Source of the DNA: Bacteroidales bacterium
Lineage (GTDB): Bacteria > Bacteroidota > Bacteroidia > Bacteroidales > P3
Direction: 5' to 3'
NCBI GenBank assembly: GCA_017439185.1
Contig: JAFRTM010000019.1
Location: 41,456 to 105,455 of the forward strand
Length of the DNA stretch: 64,000 bases
Shown: in pieces, positions 44,934-54,267 of the stretch
How positions within the stretch are numbered: position 1 is the first letter of the stretch
How the letters are laid out: the number at the start of each line of letters is the position of its first letter
The notes under the pieces: model-generated
What the model saw: the letters and a program-made list of their open reading frames with translations, nothing else
What the model was told of the DNA's origin: nothing
Database searches by the model: none
Position numbers and translations under genes: made by a program

Positions 44934-46691
44934 ATGAAGATTAGACTCAACAAATGGTTGTGCGCAGGAGTGCTGGTGGCTGCTTTGGGCTTCGGCTCGG
45001 TGGCGGATGCCTGCACCAATTTCCTGTTCACGAAAGGTGCTACCAAGGACGGCAGCACGATGATTACCTATGCAGCCGACTCGCATACCCTCTATGGCGA
45101 GCTTTACTACCGCAAGGCTGCCGACTACCCTGCCGGCTCGATGCTGATGCTGGTGGAGTGGGACACGGGCAAACCGCTCTTCGAAATTCCTCAGGTGGAG
45201 CACACCTATAGCGTGGTGGGCAATATGAACGAGCACCAGCTGGCCATCGGCGAGACCACCTATGGCGGCCGCGAGGAGTGCTGGAACACTCCCGTAAAAG
45301 GTATCGACTACGGCTCGCTGATTTACGTCACCCTGCAGAGGGCTGCCTCGGCCCGCGAGGCCATCAAGGTGATGACCGACCTCGTGGCCAAGTACGGCTA
45401 CTGCAGCGAGGGCGAGAGTTTCAGCATCTGCGACCCCAACGAGGTGTGGATTCTCGAGATGATAGGCAAGCGCGCCGCCTACGACACGGTGAAAGGCAAG
45501 CCGGTCCTCAAGAAAGCCTTCAAGGGCTACAAGGACGGCGCCGTGTGGGTGGCCCGCAGGATTCCCAACGGCTACGTCAGCGGCCACGCCAACCAGGCCC
45601 GCATCACCACCTTCCCGCAGGAGGTGAAGGGTTCGTTCAAGGCTATCAGCAGCAAGAACATGCAGCACCTCTACCGCAGCGAAGTGGAGTGCGTGTATGC
45701 CGAGGACGTCATATCGTTCGCCAGGATGCACGGATGGTTCACCGGCAAGGACGCCGACTTCTCCTTCGCCGACACCTACGCTCCGCTTACCTTCAGCGGC
45801 ATCCGCGGATGCGACGCACGCGTCTATGCCATGTTCAACCGTGTGAACGGCAACATGCAGAAATATGAGAAATATGCCATGGGCGACCCCAATGCCGAGC
45901 GTCTGCCCCTCTGGATCAGGCCCGACCACAAGGTGGACCTCCAGGAGGTGATGAACCTTATGCGCGACCACTACGAGGGAACCGCCATGGACATGACCCA
46001 GGATGTCGGAGCCGGCCCCTTCGCCTGCCCCTACCGCTGGCGTCCCATGACCTGGAAACTCGACGGCAAGGAATATATCCACGAGCGCGCCACCAGCACC
46101 CAGCAGACGGGATTCTCGTTTGTGGCCCAGTGCCGCGGCTACATCTCTGACCCGCGCGTGGGCGGCATCATATGGTTCGGCGTCGACGACACCTACAGCA
46201 CTTGCTACTGCCCCATGTACTGCGGCATCACCGAAATTCCCGAGTGCTTCCGCGAAGGCAACGGCTCGATGACCGAATACTCCGAGACGTCGGCCTTCTG
46301 GCTCTTCAACCGCGTCACCAATTTCTGCTACTCCCGCTACGACAGCATGATCAAAGACCTCCAGATAGTGCAGAACCAGCTGGAGTCTAAATTCATACGC
46401 GACATAGCCCATCGCGACAAGAAACTCGCCAACGTGGAGTCAGGCCAGGTGGTACGTCAGCTCAACACTTTCTCCCGCGAGTTCGCCCAGGAGATGATGC
46501 GCGAGTGGACCAAGCTCGACCACTACCTCCTCGTGAAATACATAGACGGAAACATCAAGAAAGAGGAGAACGGCAAGTTCAAGACCACCGAGACGGGCAT
46601 GAGCGCCTTCCCCAACCAGCCCGAATACCCCAAGTGGTTCTACAAACAGATCGTTGACGACCACGGTAAAGTGGTGGAACAGAAATTCTGA
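44934..46691 (+). CDS. C69-family dipeptidase
   Basis: This is an Ntn-hydrolase that cleaves dipeptides in the periplasm. The 585-residue protein has a signal peptide whose cleavage exposes the catalytic Cys of DACTNFLFTKGATKDGS (Cys27), followed by the family stretches EHQLAIGETT, FSICDPNEVWILEM and NGYVSGHANQARIT. It is monocistronic: a strong promoter lies upstream and a strong terminator downstream. The substrate in this organism is unknown. Confidence 0.93.
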   Translation: MKIRLNKWLCAGVLVAALGFGSVADACTNFLFTKGATKDGSTMITYAADSHTLYGELYYRKAADYPAGSMLMLVEWDTGKPLFEIPQVEHTYSVVGNMNEHQLAIGETTYGGREECWNTPVKGIDYGSLIYVTLQRAASAREAIKVMTDLVAKYGYCSEGESFSICDPNEVWILEMIGKRAAYDTVKGKPVLKKAFKGYKDGAVWVARRIPNGYVSGHANQARITTFPQEVKGSFKAISSKNMQHLYRSEVECVYAEDVISFARMHGWFTGKDADFSFADTYAPLTFSGIRGCDARVYAMFNRVNGNMQKYEKYAMGDPNAERLPLWIRPDHKVDLQEVMNLMRDHYEGTAMDMTQDVGAGPFACPYRWRPMTWKLDGKEYIHERATSTQQTGFSFVAQCRGYISDPRVGGIIWFGVDDTYSTCYCPMYCGITEIPECFREGNGSMTEYSETSAFWLFNRVTNFCYSRYDSMIKDLQIVQNQLESKFIRDIAHRDKKLANVESGQVVRQLNTFSREFAQEMMREWTKLDHYLLVKYIDGNIKKEENGKFKTTETGMSAFPNQPEYPKWFYKQIVDDHGKVVEQKF

Positions 46692-46714
46692 ACCTCAGTG
46701 ACAGACTGAAACAA

Positions 46715-46750
46715 AAAGAGCCCGCAAGCGTCACAGCAAGCGGGCTCTTT
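46715..46750. terminator. Strong bidirectional terminator
   Basis: AAAGAGCCCGC (46715-46725) pairs perfectly with GCGGGCTCTTT (46740-46750), followed by GTTTC on the plus strand and TTTGTTTC-like bases on the minus strand. It separates the convergent dipeptidase and lipoprotein genes. Confidence 0.9.
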
Positions 46751-46767
46751 GTTTCTGGAAAATGCCG

Positions 46768-47121
46768 TTAGTGTTTTACAAAACGCATATAGTTGGAATT
46801 ATACTCCTGCGATATGAGATGCCCTTCATCGTCAAGCGATAAGGTCTGTTTCCCCAGCTCTACGCTTCCATCTTCGGCGAGTTTCCAGTAGCCGCTCTCG
46901 CATTCCATTCCTTGTACCGACGTGACGGCCGAACCGTCTGCCTTGATGTCCAGCATCATATTGTCGCTGCCGGGAGTCACAAGGGTGTTGTCCCAATTCT
47001 CACCGTCGTCGGACACTGACTCCAATTCCCACTCCCCGACATATTGATTTTTGCTGTTATTACAGGCGACAAAGGCTCCCATAAGTGCTATCGCCATAAA
47101 TATGCGTACCAGATGTTTCAT
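46768..47121 (-). CDS. Small lipocalin-like lipoprotein
   Basis: The 117-residue protein has a lipoprotein signal ending AFVAC (Cys20). The mature part, with VGEWELESVSDDGENW near the start, then MLDIKADGSAVT, SGYWKLAEDGSVELGK and LISQEYNSNYMRFVK, follows the order of lipocalin-like/DUF4923-type small barrels. Function is unknown. It is transcribed leftward from a promoter back-to-back with that of miaB. Confidence 0.8.
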   Translation of the reverse strand: MKHLVRIFMAIALMGAFVACNNSKNQYVGEWELESVSDDGENWDNTLVTPGSDNMMLDIKADGSAVTSVQGMECESGYWKLAEDGSVELGKQTLSLDDEGHLISQEYNSNYMRFVKH

Positions 47122-47190
47122 AATTTTATTGTGCTTTTATTTGTTTATTATCAATCGTTTATATCGATGTGTCAGTCCCATTGACAAATG

Positions 47191-47220
47191 CAAATATACG
47201 AACTTTTATTAAAACGCAAA
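47191..47220 (-). promoter_or_regulatory. Promoter of the lipoprotein gene
   Basis: Minus-strand TTTG (47220-47217) and TATATTTG (47198-47191) are 18 bases apart. It is divergent from, and immediately left of, the miaB -7 box. Confidence 0.6.
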
Positions 47221-47230
47221 AAAAATATCG

Positions 47231-47238
47231 TATCTTTG
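47231..47238 (+). promoter_or_regulatory. -7 box of the miaB operon
   Basis: TATCTTTG lies 24 bases before ATG 47263. The open frame starts earlier, at 47188, but that start is upstream of this promoter, so ATG 47263 is preferred. The -33 region is a T-rich run rather than TTTG. Confidence 0.7.
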
Positions 47239-47262
47239 CAACGCGAAACAAGCAAAAAATCG

Positions 47263-48591
47263 ATGGAGAGCAAGCGCAACAAAGTATATATCGAGACCTA
47301 CGGCTGTCAGATGAATTTCGCCGACAGCGAGATTATCAACGCCATCCTTGGCAAGAACGGCTACGTGAGGACACCCGAATTGGCCGATGCCGACTACGTG
47401 CTGATCAACACCTGCGCCATACGCGACAATGCCGAGCAGCGCATCCGTCGCAGGCTGAAAGACCTGCGGGTGGAGCAGCGCCGCAGGGGCTGGCTGAAGA
47501 TCGGAGTCCTCGGATGTATGGCCGAGCGGCTGAAGCGACAGCTGATTGAGGAAGAGGACAACGTGAGCTTCGTGGTGGGTCCCGACGCCTACCGGCGCCT
47601 GCCGGAAATCCTGCACAGCATAGAGAACGGCAGCAAGCAGGCCGACACCGAGCTGAGCACCACCGAGACCTATTCCGACATCGAGCCGGTACGTATCGAC
47701 GGCAACGGCATCTCAGCCTATATCTCCATAATGCGCGGATGCCAGAACTATTGCGCCTACTGTGTGGTTCCCTACACCCGTGGCCGTGAGCGCAGCCGCG
47801 ACCCCGAGTCCATAGTGCGCGAAGCCAGGAACCTCTGCGACGAAGGCTACAAGGAAGTCACGCTGCTGGGTCAGAACGTGAACTCCTACCGCTTCGGCGA
47901 GGTGGGATTCCCTCAGCTGATGGCGAAAGTGGCGGAGGTCAGCCCTCAATTGCGTGTGCGTTTCGCCACGTCGCACCCCAAAGACCTCAGCGACGAACTG
48001 CTCGAGACCATGGCGGCCTATCCCAACATCTGCCACTGCATACACCTGCCGGTGCAGAGCGGCAGCGAAAGAATACTGAAACTGATGAACCGCCGCTATA
48101 CTCCCGAATGGTACCTCAACCGCATCGACGCCATACGTCGCATCCTGCCCGACTGCTCCATCACCACCGACGTCATCGCAGGGTTCTGCACCGAGACCGA
48201 GGAGGACCATCAGGCTACCCTCGAGATGTTCCGCAAGGTACGTTACGACTATGCCTATATGTTTATGTTCTCCATGCGTCCCGACACTTACGCCGCCCAT
48301 CATCTCAGTGACGACATCCCCGAGGATATGAAACGCCGCCGCCTCGAAGAAATCATTGCCCTGCAAGGCGAGATTGCATTGGAAAACAACCAGAAAGAAA
48401 TAGGGAAGGAGTACGAAGTGCTTGTGGAAGGCGAGAGTCACCGCTCCAAACAGCAGCTCTTTGGTCGCAACAGCCAGAACAAGGTGATCGTCTTCGACCG
48501 TGGCGATGTTCAGCCGGGTACTTACGTCAAGGTCAAGGTCACAGACTGTACCGCCGCCACCCTGAAAGGGGTCCTCTCCTCCGGTTGCTAA
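47263..48591 (+). CDS. miaB: tRNA-2-methylthio-N6-dimethylallyladenosine synthase
   Basis: This radical-SAM methylthiotransferase converts i6A37 to ms2i6A37 in tRNAs. From ATG 47263 it has 442 residues, the usual length. The UPF0004 domain has its first cluster Cys at position 15 (VYIETYGCQMNFADSE) and NTCAIRDNAE further on. The radical-SAM Cys triad CQNYCAYC and a C-terminal TRAM domain (VLVEGESHRSKQQLFGRNSQNKVIVF) follow. The start was chosen by promoter position and homologue length. It probably leads the run through PASTA, T9SS, rluD and the glycosidase. Confidence 0.95.
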   Translation: MESKRNKVYIETYGCQMNFADSEIINAILGKNGYVRTPELADADYVLINTCAIRDNAEQRIRRRLKDLRVEQRRRGWLKIGVLGCMAERLKRQLIEEEDNVSFVVGPDAYRRLPEILHSIENGSKQADTELSTTETYSDIEPVRIDGNGISAYISIMRGCQNYCAYCVVPYTRGRERSRDPESIVREARNLCDEGYKEVTLLGQNVNSYRFGEVGFPQLMAKVAEVSPQLRVRFATSHPKDLSDELLETMAAYPNICHCIHLPVQSGSERILKLMNRRYTPEWYLNRIDAIRRILPDCSITTDVIAGFCTETEEDHQATLEMFRKVRYDYAYMFMFSMRPDTYAAHHLSDDIPEDMKRRRLEEIIALQGEIALENNQKEIGKEYEVLVEGESHRSKQQLFGRNSQNKVIVFDRGDVQPGTYVKVKVTDCTAATLKGVLSSGC

Positions 48592-48665
48592 GATTTCTTG
48601 CTCCCCCACACAATAATAAATTTGTTTTTGCGTTATTATATTTTGTAACGTAAAAAGTGGCGATC

Positions 48666-49577
48666 ATGTCTGACATCAAATCTAAAGGAAAGAATATATT
48701 GAAGCGCTATCCCATCATCCTGCACCTGCTGTTGATGATAGGAATTTCCGCGGTACTCGTAGTGGCTATCAGCATATTTGTGAAGATCTACTCGCGTCAG
48801 GGTCAGGAATACGAGATGACCAACCTCATAGGCAAGACTATGGAAGAAGCGGAACTCGCAAACGACTTGGAGCTCCGCTATGTGGTCACCGATTCCATCT
48901 TCGAGTCGGACAACGAGCCCGGCACCATCTTGACCCAAGATCCCCAGCCCGGCGACAAGGTAAAGAAGGGAAGGAAAATATATCTTACCATAGCTTCGGT
49001 ACAGCCCGAAGACGTGGTGATGCCCGACCTTACGAATATGTCGCTCCGGCAGGCGGTATCACAACTGATGAGCAACGGTTTGAGCATAAAGAAGCTGAGA
49101 TTCGTTGACAGCCAGTATCGGAACTTGGTTCAAGGACAGAGCATCAATGGACGTGCCGTGGCGGCAGGCAAGAAGATACCTCGCGGTACAGCCATAGAAC
49201 TCACCGTAGGTCGCGGCACCGACAACAAGGGAACTATAGTAGAGGTGGTAATAGGCAAAACCCATGAAGAGGCCCAACGCACTCTGTATTCGGCTTCGCT
49301 GAACATACTGGAGCATTTCGAGGGCTGCAACCGTTCCACCGGTAAGATATACAAACAGGATCCCGTATGCTCCGATGAGAAACATCCGTTGGGCACCACG
49401 GTGGAGGTCTGGTATTGCGCACCGGGCGAATACAACAAGCGCAGGAAAGCGGCCGACTTCGAGATTGACTCGCTCAGGCGCGTAACAGACAGCATAAACC
49501 GTGCTGAGGAAGCTGCTGCCGCCGCTGTGTTCGAGGGGACCAACTTCGACGTCGTCGATGACGATATGATTTGGTAG
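48666..49577 (+). CDS. PASTA-domain membrane protein
   Basis: ATG 48666 is preferred to the GTG at 48657, giving 303 residues. A short cytoplasmic N-terminus is followed by a membrane anchor (about 18-42) and three PASTA repeats (about 50-112, VTDSIFESDNEPGTILTQDPQPGDKV; about 118-185, MPDLTNMSLRQAVSQ; about 190-255, the IGKTHEEAQRTLYS region). A charged tail follows. PASTA repeats bind muropeptides or beta-lactams in kinases and PBPs; here no kinase is attached. The PASTA-rluD linkage is common in Bacteroidota. The T9SS gene follows after 7 bases. Confidence 0.88.
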   Translation: MSDIKSKGKNILKRYPIILHLLLMIGISAVLVVAISIFVKIYSRQGQEYEMTNLIGKTMEEAELANDLELRYVVTDSIFESDNEPGTILTQDPQPGDKVKKGRKIYLTIASVQPEDVVMPDLTNMSLRQAVSQLMSNGLSIKKLRFVDSQYRNLVQGQSINGRAVAAGKKIPRGTAIELTVGRGTDNKGTIVEVVIGKTHEEAQRTLYSASLNILEHFEGCNRSTGKIYKQDPVCSDEKHPLGTTVEVWYCAPGEYNKRRKAADFEIDSLRRVTDSINRAEEAAAAAVFEGTNFDVVDDDMIW

Positions 49578-49584
49578 CCGCACT

Positions 49585-51471
49585 ATGAGACTACGGCCGG
49601 GCATACTGCTTATACTGCTCCTGATATATGGCACACAGTGTATCAGTCAGGAACTGCTTGTGCCGGCAGTCTGCTCCTCGGACGCCATATTGCAAGTGAA
49701 GTCCGATTCGCCATTGCAGCTGCCTTTCTTCGACGACTTTTCCAAGACCAATGGCACTCCCGACCAGACACGCTGGAGCGGCAGTCAGGCTTTTGCAAAC
49801 TACGGCTATGGCCCGCTCCCTCCGACGGTTGGCGTCTTGACTCTCGATGCACTCAACGAGGAGGGAATTCTCTACGCAAACTTGACCGAGCCTTTCTCGG
49901 CTGACACCCTTACCTCGCAGGTTGTAAGGCTCGATTCTGTAGTCGAACCTATCCCTTGTGCACTTTCTGCAGCCGATTCCCTCTACCTGAGTTTCTACTA
50001 TCTGCCTGGCGGAAGCTATGGGCCCTACCACGGCAGGATAGGTGACATGCCCGAGGTGGGCGATTCCCTTGTGGTGGAATTCTACAATGCCAATGACGGA
50101 AGGTGGTATAAAGTGTGGGGAATCGGTGGCATAGACCCAGACACGCTCAATGCCCGCACCGGCAATTACTGGCAGTATGTGATGATTCCGATAGTTGCGG
50201 CTGACTATTTCAACGGTTCTTTTCGCTTCCGTTTCCGTAACGTATGCTCTCTTGATGCCAGCACTACGCCGGGATTGATTGCCAACAGTGACCAGTGGCA
50301 TATCGACTGCGTATCGCTCGACCGCAACCGTTCCATCGGCGACAAATATGACCGCGATATAGCTTTCGTGAATCCGGCGCCTTCGTTGCTGAAAGATTAC
50401 TGTGCCATGCCGGCAAGGCAGTATAGGAGTTCCGATATGGCCTCTACCATCGGTCTTACCATTGCCAACCGTTATTCTTCGCCTGTGGCTTCGCATTACT
50501 CTTTCTCGGTATATGATTCCGAAGGGGCAGATGTTTACGACTACGACGGAGGGTTCGAGAATGTCCCCCCTTATCCCGAATCCCACGAATATCAGCAGTC
50601 TTCATACCACGCTCGTCCGAGTGTCTCGTTTGCCTATCCCGAAGGCACACGTGGGACTTATCGTGTGGTACACGTTGTGAAGGAAGGCGTGGCGGGCGAT
50701 AACTATCCCGACAACGACACGGTGGTGTTCACTCAGGTGTTTGACGACTATTACGCCTACGATGACGGCACTGCCGAGAATGGTTACGGCTTGACCTCTA
50801 CAAGCAGCAACGTGTTCCTGGCTTGCGCTTACAACCTGCATGAGCCCGACACTCTTCTTGGCGTGAGGCTCTATTTTAACCGCACCCGTGAGGGGCAGAA
50901 CTCTACGATGGGCTTCCGCATGGCGGTGTGGAATGACAACGGGGGTCGCCCGGGGACTTTGATTTATCTCGATGAGCAGATAAGATTTCCTCAGTTTGGG
51001 GGACTCAACATATACTGCACTTACCCGCTTGAACGGGCTTTGCCAGTGTCTGGCCGCATATATGTCGGCTTCCAGCAGGAAAACAACGACTACATAAATA
51101 TCGGCTTCGACCGCAACAACAACCATAACGACCGCATATTTTACCGCATAGGCAGCGAGTGGCAACATTGCTCATTTGCGGGTTCTATGATGTTGAGACC
51201 TTATTTTTCGGTGCCGGCCAGTCTCGGCATCTCTGCTACCAAGGTGCCGCAAGCGGAACTCTATCCTAACCCTGCCCACGAAGGTTTCTATGTAAGTGGG
51301 ATAGGCGAGGGCCAGACCATAGAGGTGTTGGACCGTATGGGAAGGCGGATTTACAACGGCATAGGGCCAGCCTATGTGAACACCGATGGTTGGACTGCGG
51401 GAATATATCTGGTGGTTATCCGCGACAAGGAACAAGGACAATTAACAACGAAAAAGATAACAAAACGATGA
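49585..51471 (+). CDS. T9SS-secreted protein with type A sorting domain
   Basis: The 628-residue protein has a signal peptide (about 1-22, GTQCISQ). The region that follows contains LPFFDDFSKTNGTPDQTRW and a MAM/jelly-roll-like segment. A middle beta-rich part has DDGTAENGYGLTSTSSNVFLA. The last ~80 residues are a T9SS sorting domain (AELYPNPAHEGFYVSGIGEG...WTAGIYLVVIRD...TTKKITKR). No catalytic motif is recognised. The stop overlaps the rluD start (ATGA, 51468-51471), so synthesis of the two is coupled. Confidence 0.88.
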   Translation: MRLRPGILLILLLIYGTQCISQELLVPAVCSSDAILQVKSDSPLQLPFFDDFSKTNGTPDQTRWSGSQAFANYGYGPLPPTVGVLTLDALNEEGILYANLTEPFSADTLTSQVVRLDSVVEPIPCALSAADSLYLSFYYLPGGSYGPYHGRIGDMPEVGDSLVVEFYNANDGRWYKVWGIGGIDPDTLNARTGNYWQYVMIPIVAADYFNGSFRFRFRNVCSLDASTTPGLIANSDQWHIDCVSLDRNRSIGDKYDRDIAFVNPAPSLLKDYCAMPARQYRSSDMASTIGLTIANRYSSPVASHYSFSVYDSEGADVYDYDGGFENVPPYPESHEYQQSSYHARPSVSFAYPEGTRGTYRVVHVVKEGVAGDNYPDNDTVVFTQVFDDYYAYDDGTAENGYGLTSTSSNVFLACAYNLHEPDTLLGVRLYFNRTREGQNSTMGFRMAVWNDNGGRPGTLIYLDEQIRFPQFGGLNIYCTYPLERALPVSGRIYVGFQQENNDYINIGFDRNNNHNDRIFYRIGSEWQHCSFAGSMMLRPYFSVPASLGISATKVPQAELYPNPAHEGFYVSGIGEGQTIEVLDRMGRRIYNGIGPAYVNTDGWTAGIYLVVIRDKEQGQLTTKKITKR

Positions 51472-52523
51472 GCGACGATATTGACAACATTATTGACGAA
51501 AATGCAAGCCAGGAGAATGGCGACGAACTCTACGAGCGATACCGTTTCGTTGTTGATCCCGGCCAGGAACCCCAACGCCTCGACAGGTGGGTGCAGCTTC
51601 GCCTTTCAGGTGTCTCGCGCACCAAGGTACAGGCTGCGGTAAAAGCTTCTTGTGTGCTGGTCAATGGAAAGACAAGCAAGTCGAACTATAACGTCAAGCC
51701 AGGCGACACCGTGGCTGTCCTCCTGCCTCACCCTCCCCACACCACCGAGGTGCTGCCCGAGGAAATGGACCTTGATATCGTCTATGAGGATGCCGACTTG
51801 GTTGTTATCGATAAACCCGCAGGAATGGTCGTACATCCTGCCGTGGGCAACTTTACCGGCACTTTGCAGAATGGCTTGCTCTTCCACCTGCAGCACTCTT
51901 CGAATCCTGACACCAAGCCCTATCTGGTCCATCGTATAGATAAAGACACATCGGGATTGTTGGTGGTGGCGAAGACGGAAGAGGCTCAGGTGGCTCTCGC
52001 CAAACAATTCTTTTACCATACCACCGAACGTAAATATAATGCTTTGGTATGGGGCGATTTCGACGAAGATGAAGGTACCATAGAAGGCAATCTCGCACGT
52101 GCTCAGCGTGACCGTCGTATGATGGCAGTATATGACGACGAAAACATAGGCAAACACGCCGTGACCCATTGGAGAGTTGTAGAGAGATTTGGCTATGTGA
52201 CCCTTGTTGAATGCGTGCTGGAAACTGGCCGGACACATCAGATTCGTGCCCACATGCGTCATATCGGCCATCCGTTGTTCAACGATGCCTTATACGGCGG
52301 CGACGCTATACTGAAAGGAACTACATTCTCGAAGTACAAGCAATTTGTAAACAATTGCTTCACATTGCTTCCGCGACAGGCTCTCCACGCACGGATACTG
52401 GGGTTCGAGCACCCTACGACAAATAAGCAACTGCACTTCGAAAGTCTGATGCCTGCCGATATGCAGGCTGTAATAGAAAAATGGCGCAACTATGCGGTAC
52501 ATAGGGAGTCTTATGAATCGTAA
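51468..52523 (+). CDS. rluD: Ribosomal large subunit pseudouridine synthase D
   Basis: This enzyme makes pseudouridines in helix 69 of 23S rRNA in E. coli; in this phylum the RluA/RluD assignment is by family. The frame opens at 51390, but ATG 51468 in the overlap gives the right length (351 residues). The S4 RNA-binding domain (about 35-95, QRLDRWVQLRLSGVSRTKVQ) precedes the catalytic motif HRIDKDTSG (155-163, catalytic Asp158). The family end GHPLFNDALYGGD is also present. Confidence 0.93.
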   Translation: MSDDIDNIIDENASQENGDELYERYRFVVDPGQEPQRLDRWVQLRLSGVSRTKVQAAVKASCVLVNGKTSKSNYNVKPGDTVAVLLPHPPHTTEVLPEEMDLDIVYEDADLVVIDKPAGMVVHPAVGNFTGTLQNGLLFHLQHSSNPDTKPYLVHRIDKDTSGLLVVAKTEEAQVALAKQFFYHTTERKYNALVWGDFDEDEGTIEGNLARAQRDRRMMAVYDDENIGKHAVTHWRVVERFGYVTLVECVLETGRTHQIRAHMRHIGHPLFNDALYGGDAILKGTTFSKYKQFVNNCFTLLPRQALHARILGFEHPTTNKQLHFESLMPADMQAVIEKWRNYAVHRESYES

Positions 52524-52540
52524 CCCAACAGAATGAAGAT

Positions 52541-54217
52541 ATGAAACATTACCTTTTACTGATACTGTCACTGATCCCCCTGGCTCTTACGGCGCAGGTG
52601 AAACTGCCCAAAGATGCCAATCGTCTAACATATTATCAGTTTGACTATGGCGACTCCCGCGACACATCGCAGCTTACCGTGTTGAGGCAAGGCAAGAGGG
52701 TGGAGATAGTCAATCGGGCGCTGGAAGGCAGGCCGGTCGAAGGATATGCCGAAAGCCGTACCATCGTGGACTATGGCGAGGACAGTATTACAGTCTTTCT
52801 CTTATATCCCGATGGGGAGGCGTTCTTCTATCGCTCTGGACTGAAGCGTGACGATATTGAATGGAAAGAGGAAAAGGGCAAGTTTGTTTGTTCCATCAAT
52901 AGCAATAGGTTGGAATTCGAGATGGACGAAAAGGCAGGGTTCGACGCTTCTCCACTGCCTCATTATGGTCTGTCCAAAGGTGTGTTACGCTCTTTCTCTC
53001 GCAACGGTCAGCTATATCTCGAGCTGGCGAAAGCCGAGAAAGAGAAAGGGCTTACGATAAGTATGCCTGATCTGGAGAACGCTACACGTGTCTCTCCTCG
53101 AGAAATGGATCGAATCAAGAAGGAACGGCTGGTTGTCACTACCAGGATATTCAACGACGATACGGTTTATTGGGACGCCAAGAATACCCATTTTAATGGC
53201 ACCTTGACCGATATTCCTGCAGGGAAAACGCTCCATTTTGCTGGCGGTACTATTGTCGCCAAGCGTGTTAGGCTTCCCCTGCTGGGTCAAGGATACCAGC
53301 ACTTCGTGGAGATTCACCAAAAGTCCAATGGCGATGCCTACGACCGCACAGGCTCTGTGTTTGTCATCCCTATAGCGCAGGGGGCCTCTTTCTTCGATGG
53401 AATGAACTCGCACCCCGACTCGCTTCCGATCACTGTCGGGCGCGACGGGCAACGCTACCAAGGCATCGTGGCCACTTCCGAATATCGCCCGCCGGTTGAG
53501 TGGGTCCGTTTCTTTACTCCGTTTGGTGTCGGCAAGTTCAACGACAAGGTGCAACTTAACGGCATAGAGTGGCGCAACGAGGCTTACTACAAGCAGGAGA
53601 TAACCGATATCTATGATGGGGGAGACTATCTTGTGTGTGCCTGGATCGGCAACTACAGTGAGGGGCATCTGGTTAGCGTGGAATTGCGTTCATACCCCAC
53701 CGATCAGGTGCTTCACGAGGAGGCTCAGCGTGAGGTGGTGCCGCTCTTCAATACTTGCAACAGCCTTGAAATGGCGGGTCAAAATTATGGTAAGATTTTC
53801 GGGACCGACACGCTCCGTGTTACCATTCGCATACCCGCATCGGCCAAGTCGGCTCGTCTGCGCTATGTCACCACTGGTCACGGAGGATGGGACGAGGGTG
53901 ACGAGTTTGTGCCCAAGACCAATACGATACTGCTCGACGGCAGACCGATATACCGCTTCACTCCGTGGCGTACCGACTGTGCCTGCTATCGCGACCTCAA
54001 CCCGGTAAGTGGCAACTTCTGGAACGGGCTCTCGTCCTCTGACTATTCCCGTTCGGGATGGTGTCCGGGAACGGCTACCCAGCCGACATTCTTCGACCTC
54101 TCTGCCTATCGTGACGGCCGCGAGCACGAGTTGGGTGTGGCCATACCTCAAGGGGCTCCGGTGGAAGGCATGTTCAGCCATTGGGCGGTCAGCGGAGTCC
54201 TCGAAATCGAGTATTGA
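52541..54217 (+). CDS. PNGase F-like peptide-N-glycosidase
   Basis: The 558-residue protein has a signal peptide (about 1-18). An extra N-terminal domain (about 20-200) not found in the Elizabethkingia PNGase F is present, then the two PNGase F jelly-roll domains. The segment GDAYDRTGSVFVIP aligns with the catalytic CDEWDRYANVYV of PNGase F, placing the key Asp at 268. GHGGWDEGDEF aligns with the GWGH..AEW segment and its catalytic Glu (here Glu455). The C-terminal signature SRSGWCPG (503-510) is the family end. The secondary Glu (118 in PNGase F) seems replaced near CAW (366-368), which is a tentative alignment. The enzyme would release N-glycans from glycoproteins, probably periplasmic or surface-exposed. 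Confidence 0.78.
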   Translation: MKHYLLLILSLIPLALTAQVKLPKDANRLTYYQFDYGDSRDTSQLTVLRQGKRVEIVNRALEGRPVEGYAESRTIVDYGEDSITVFLLYPDGEAFFYRSGLKRDDIEWKEEKGKFVCSINSNRLEFEMDEKAGFDASPLPHYGLSKGVLRSFSRNGQLYLELAKAEKEKGLTISMPDLENATRVSPREMDRIKKERLVVTTRIFNDDTVYWDAKNTHFNGTLTDIPAGKTLHFAGGTIVAKRVRLPLLGQGYQHFVEIHQKSNGDAYDRTGSVFVIPIAQGASFFDGMNSHPDSLPITVGRDGQRYQGIVATSEYRPPVEWVRFFTPFGVGKFNDKVQLNGIEWRNEAYYKQEITDIYDGGDYLVCAWIGNYSEGHLVSVELRSYPTDQVLHEEAQREVVPLFNTCNSLEMAGQNYGKIFGTDTLRVTIRIPASAKSARLRYVTTGHGGWDEGDEFVPKTNTILLDGRPIYRFTPWRTDCACYRDLNPVSGNFWNGLSSSDYSRSGWCPGTATQPTFFDLSAYRDGREHELGVAIPQGAPVEGMFSHWAVSGVLEIEY

Positions 54218-54267
54218 TTGCAAGAAAATGACAATTGGAAGTACTAAATAATAAAATATCACACAAA

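Noticed and set aside
47188-47262. Upstream extension of miaB to 47188
   Set aside because: The extension (MQIYELLLKRKKNIV) spans the -7 box at 47231-47238 and would not be transcribed. Homologues start near MESKRNKVYIETYG.
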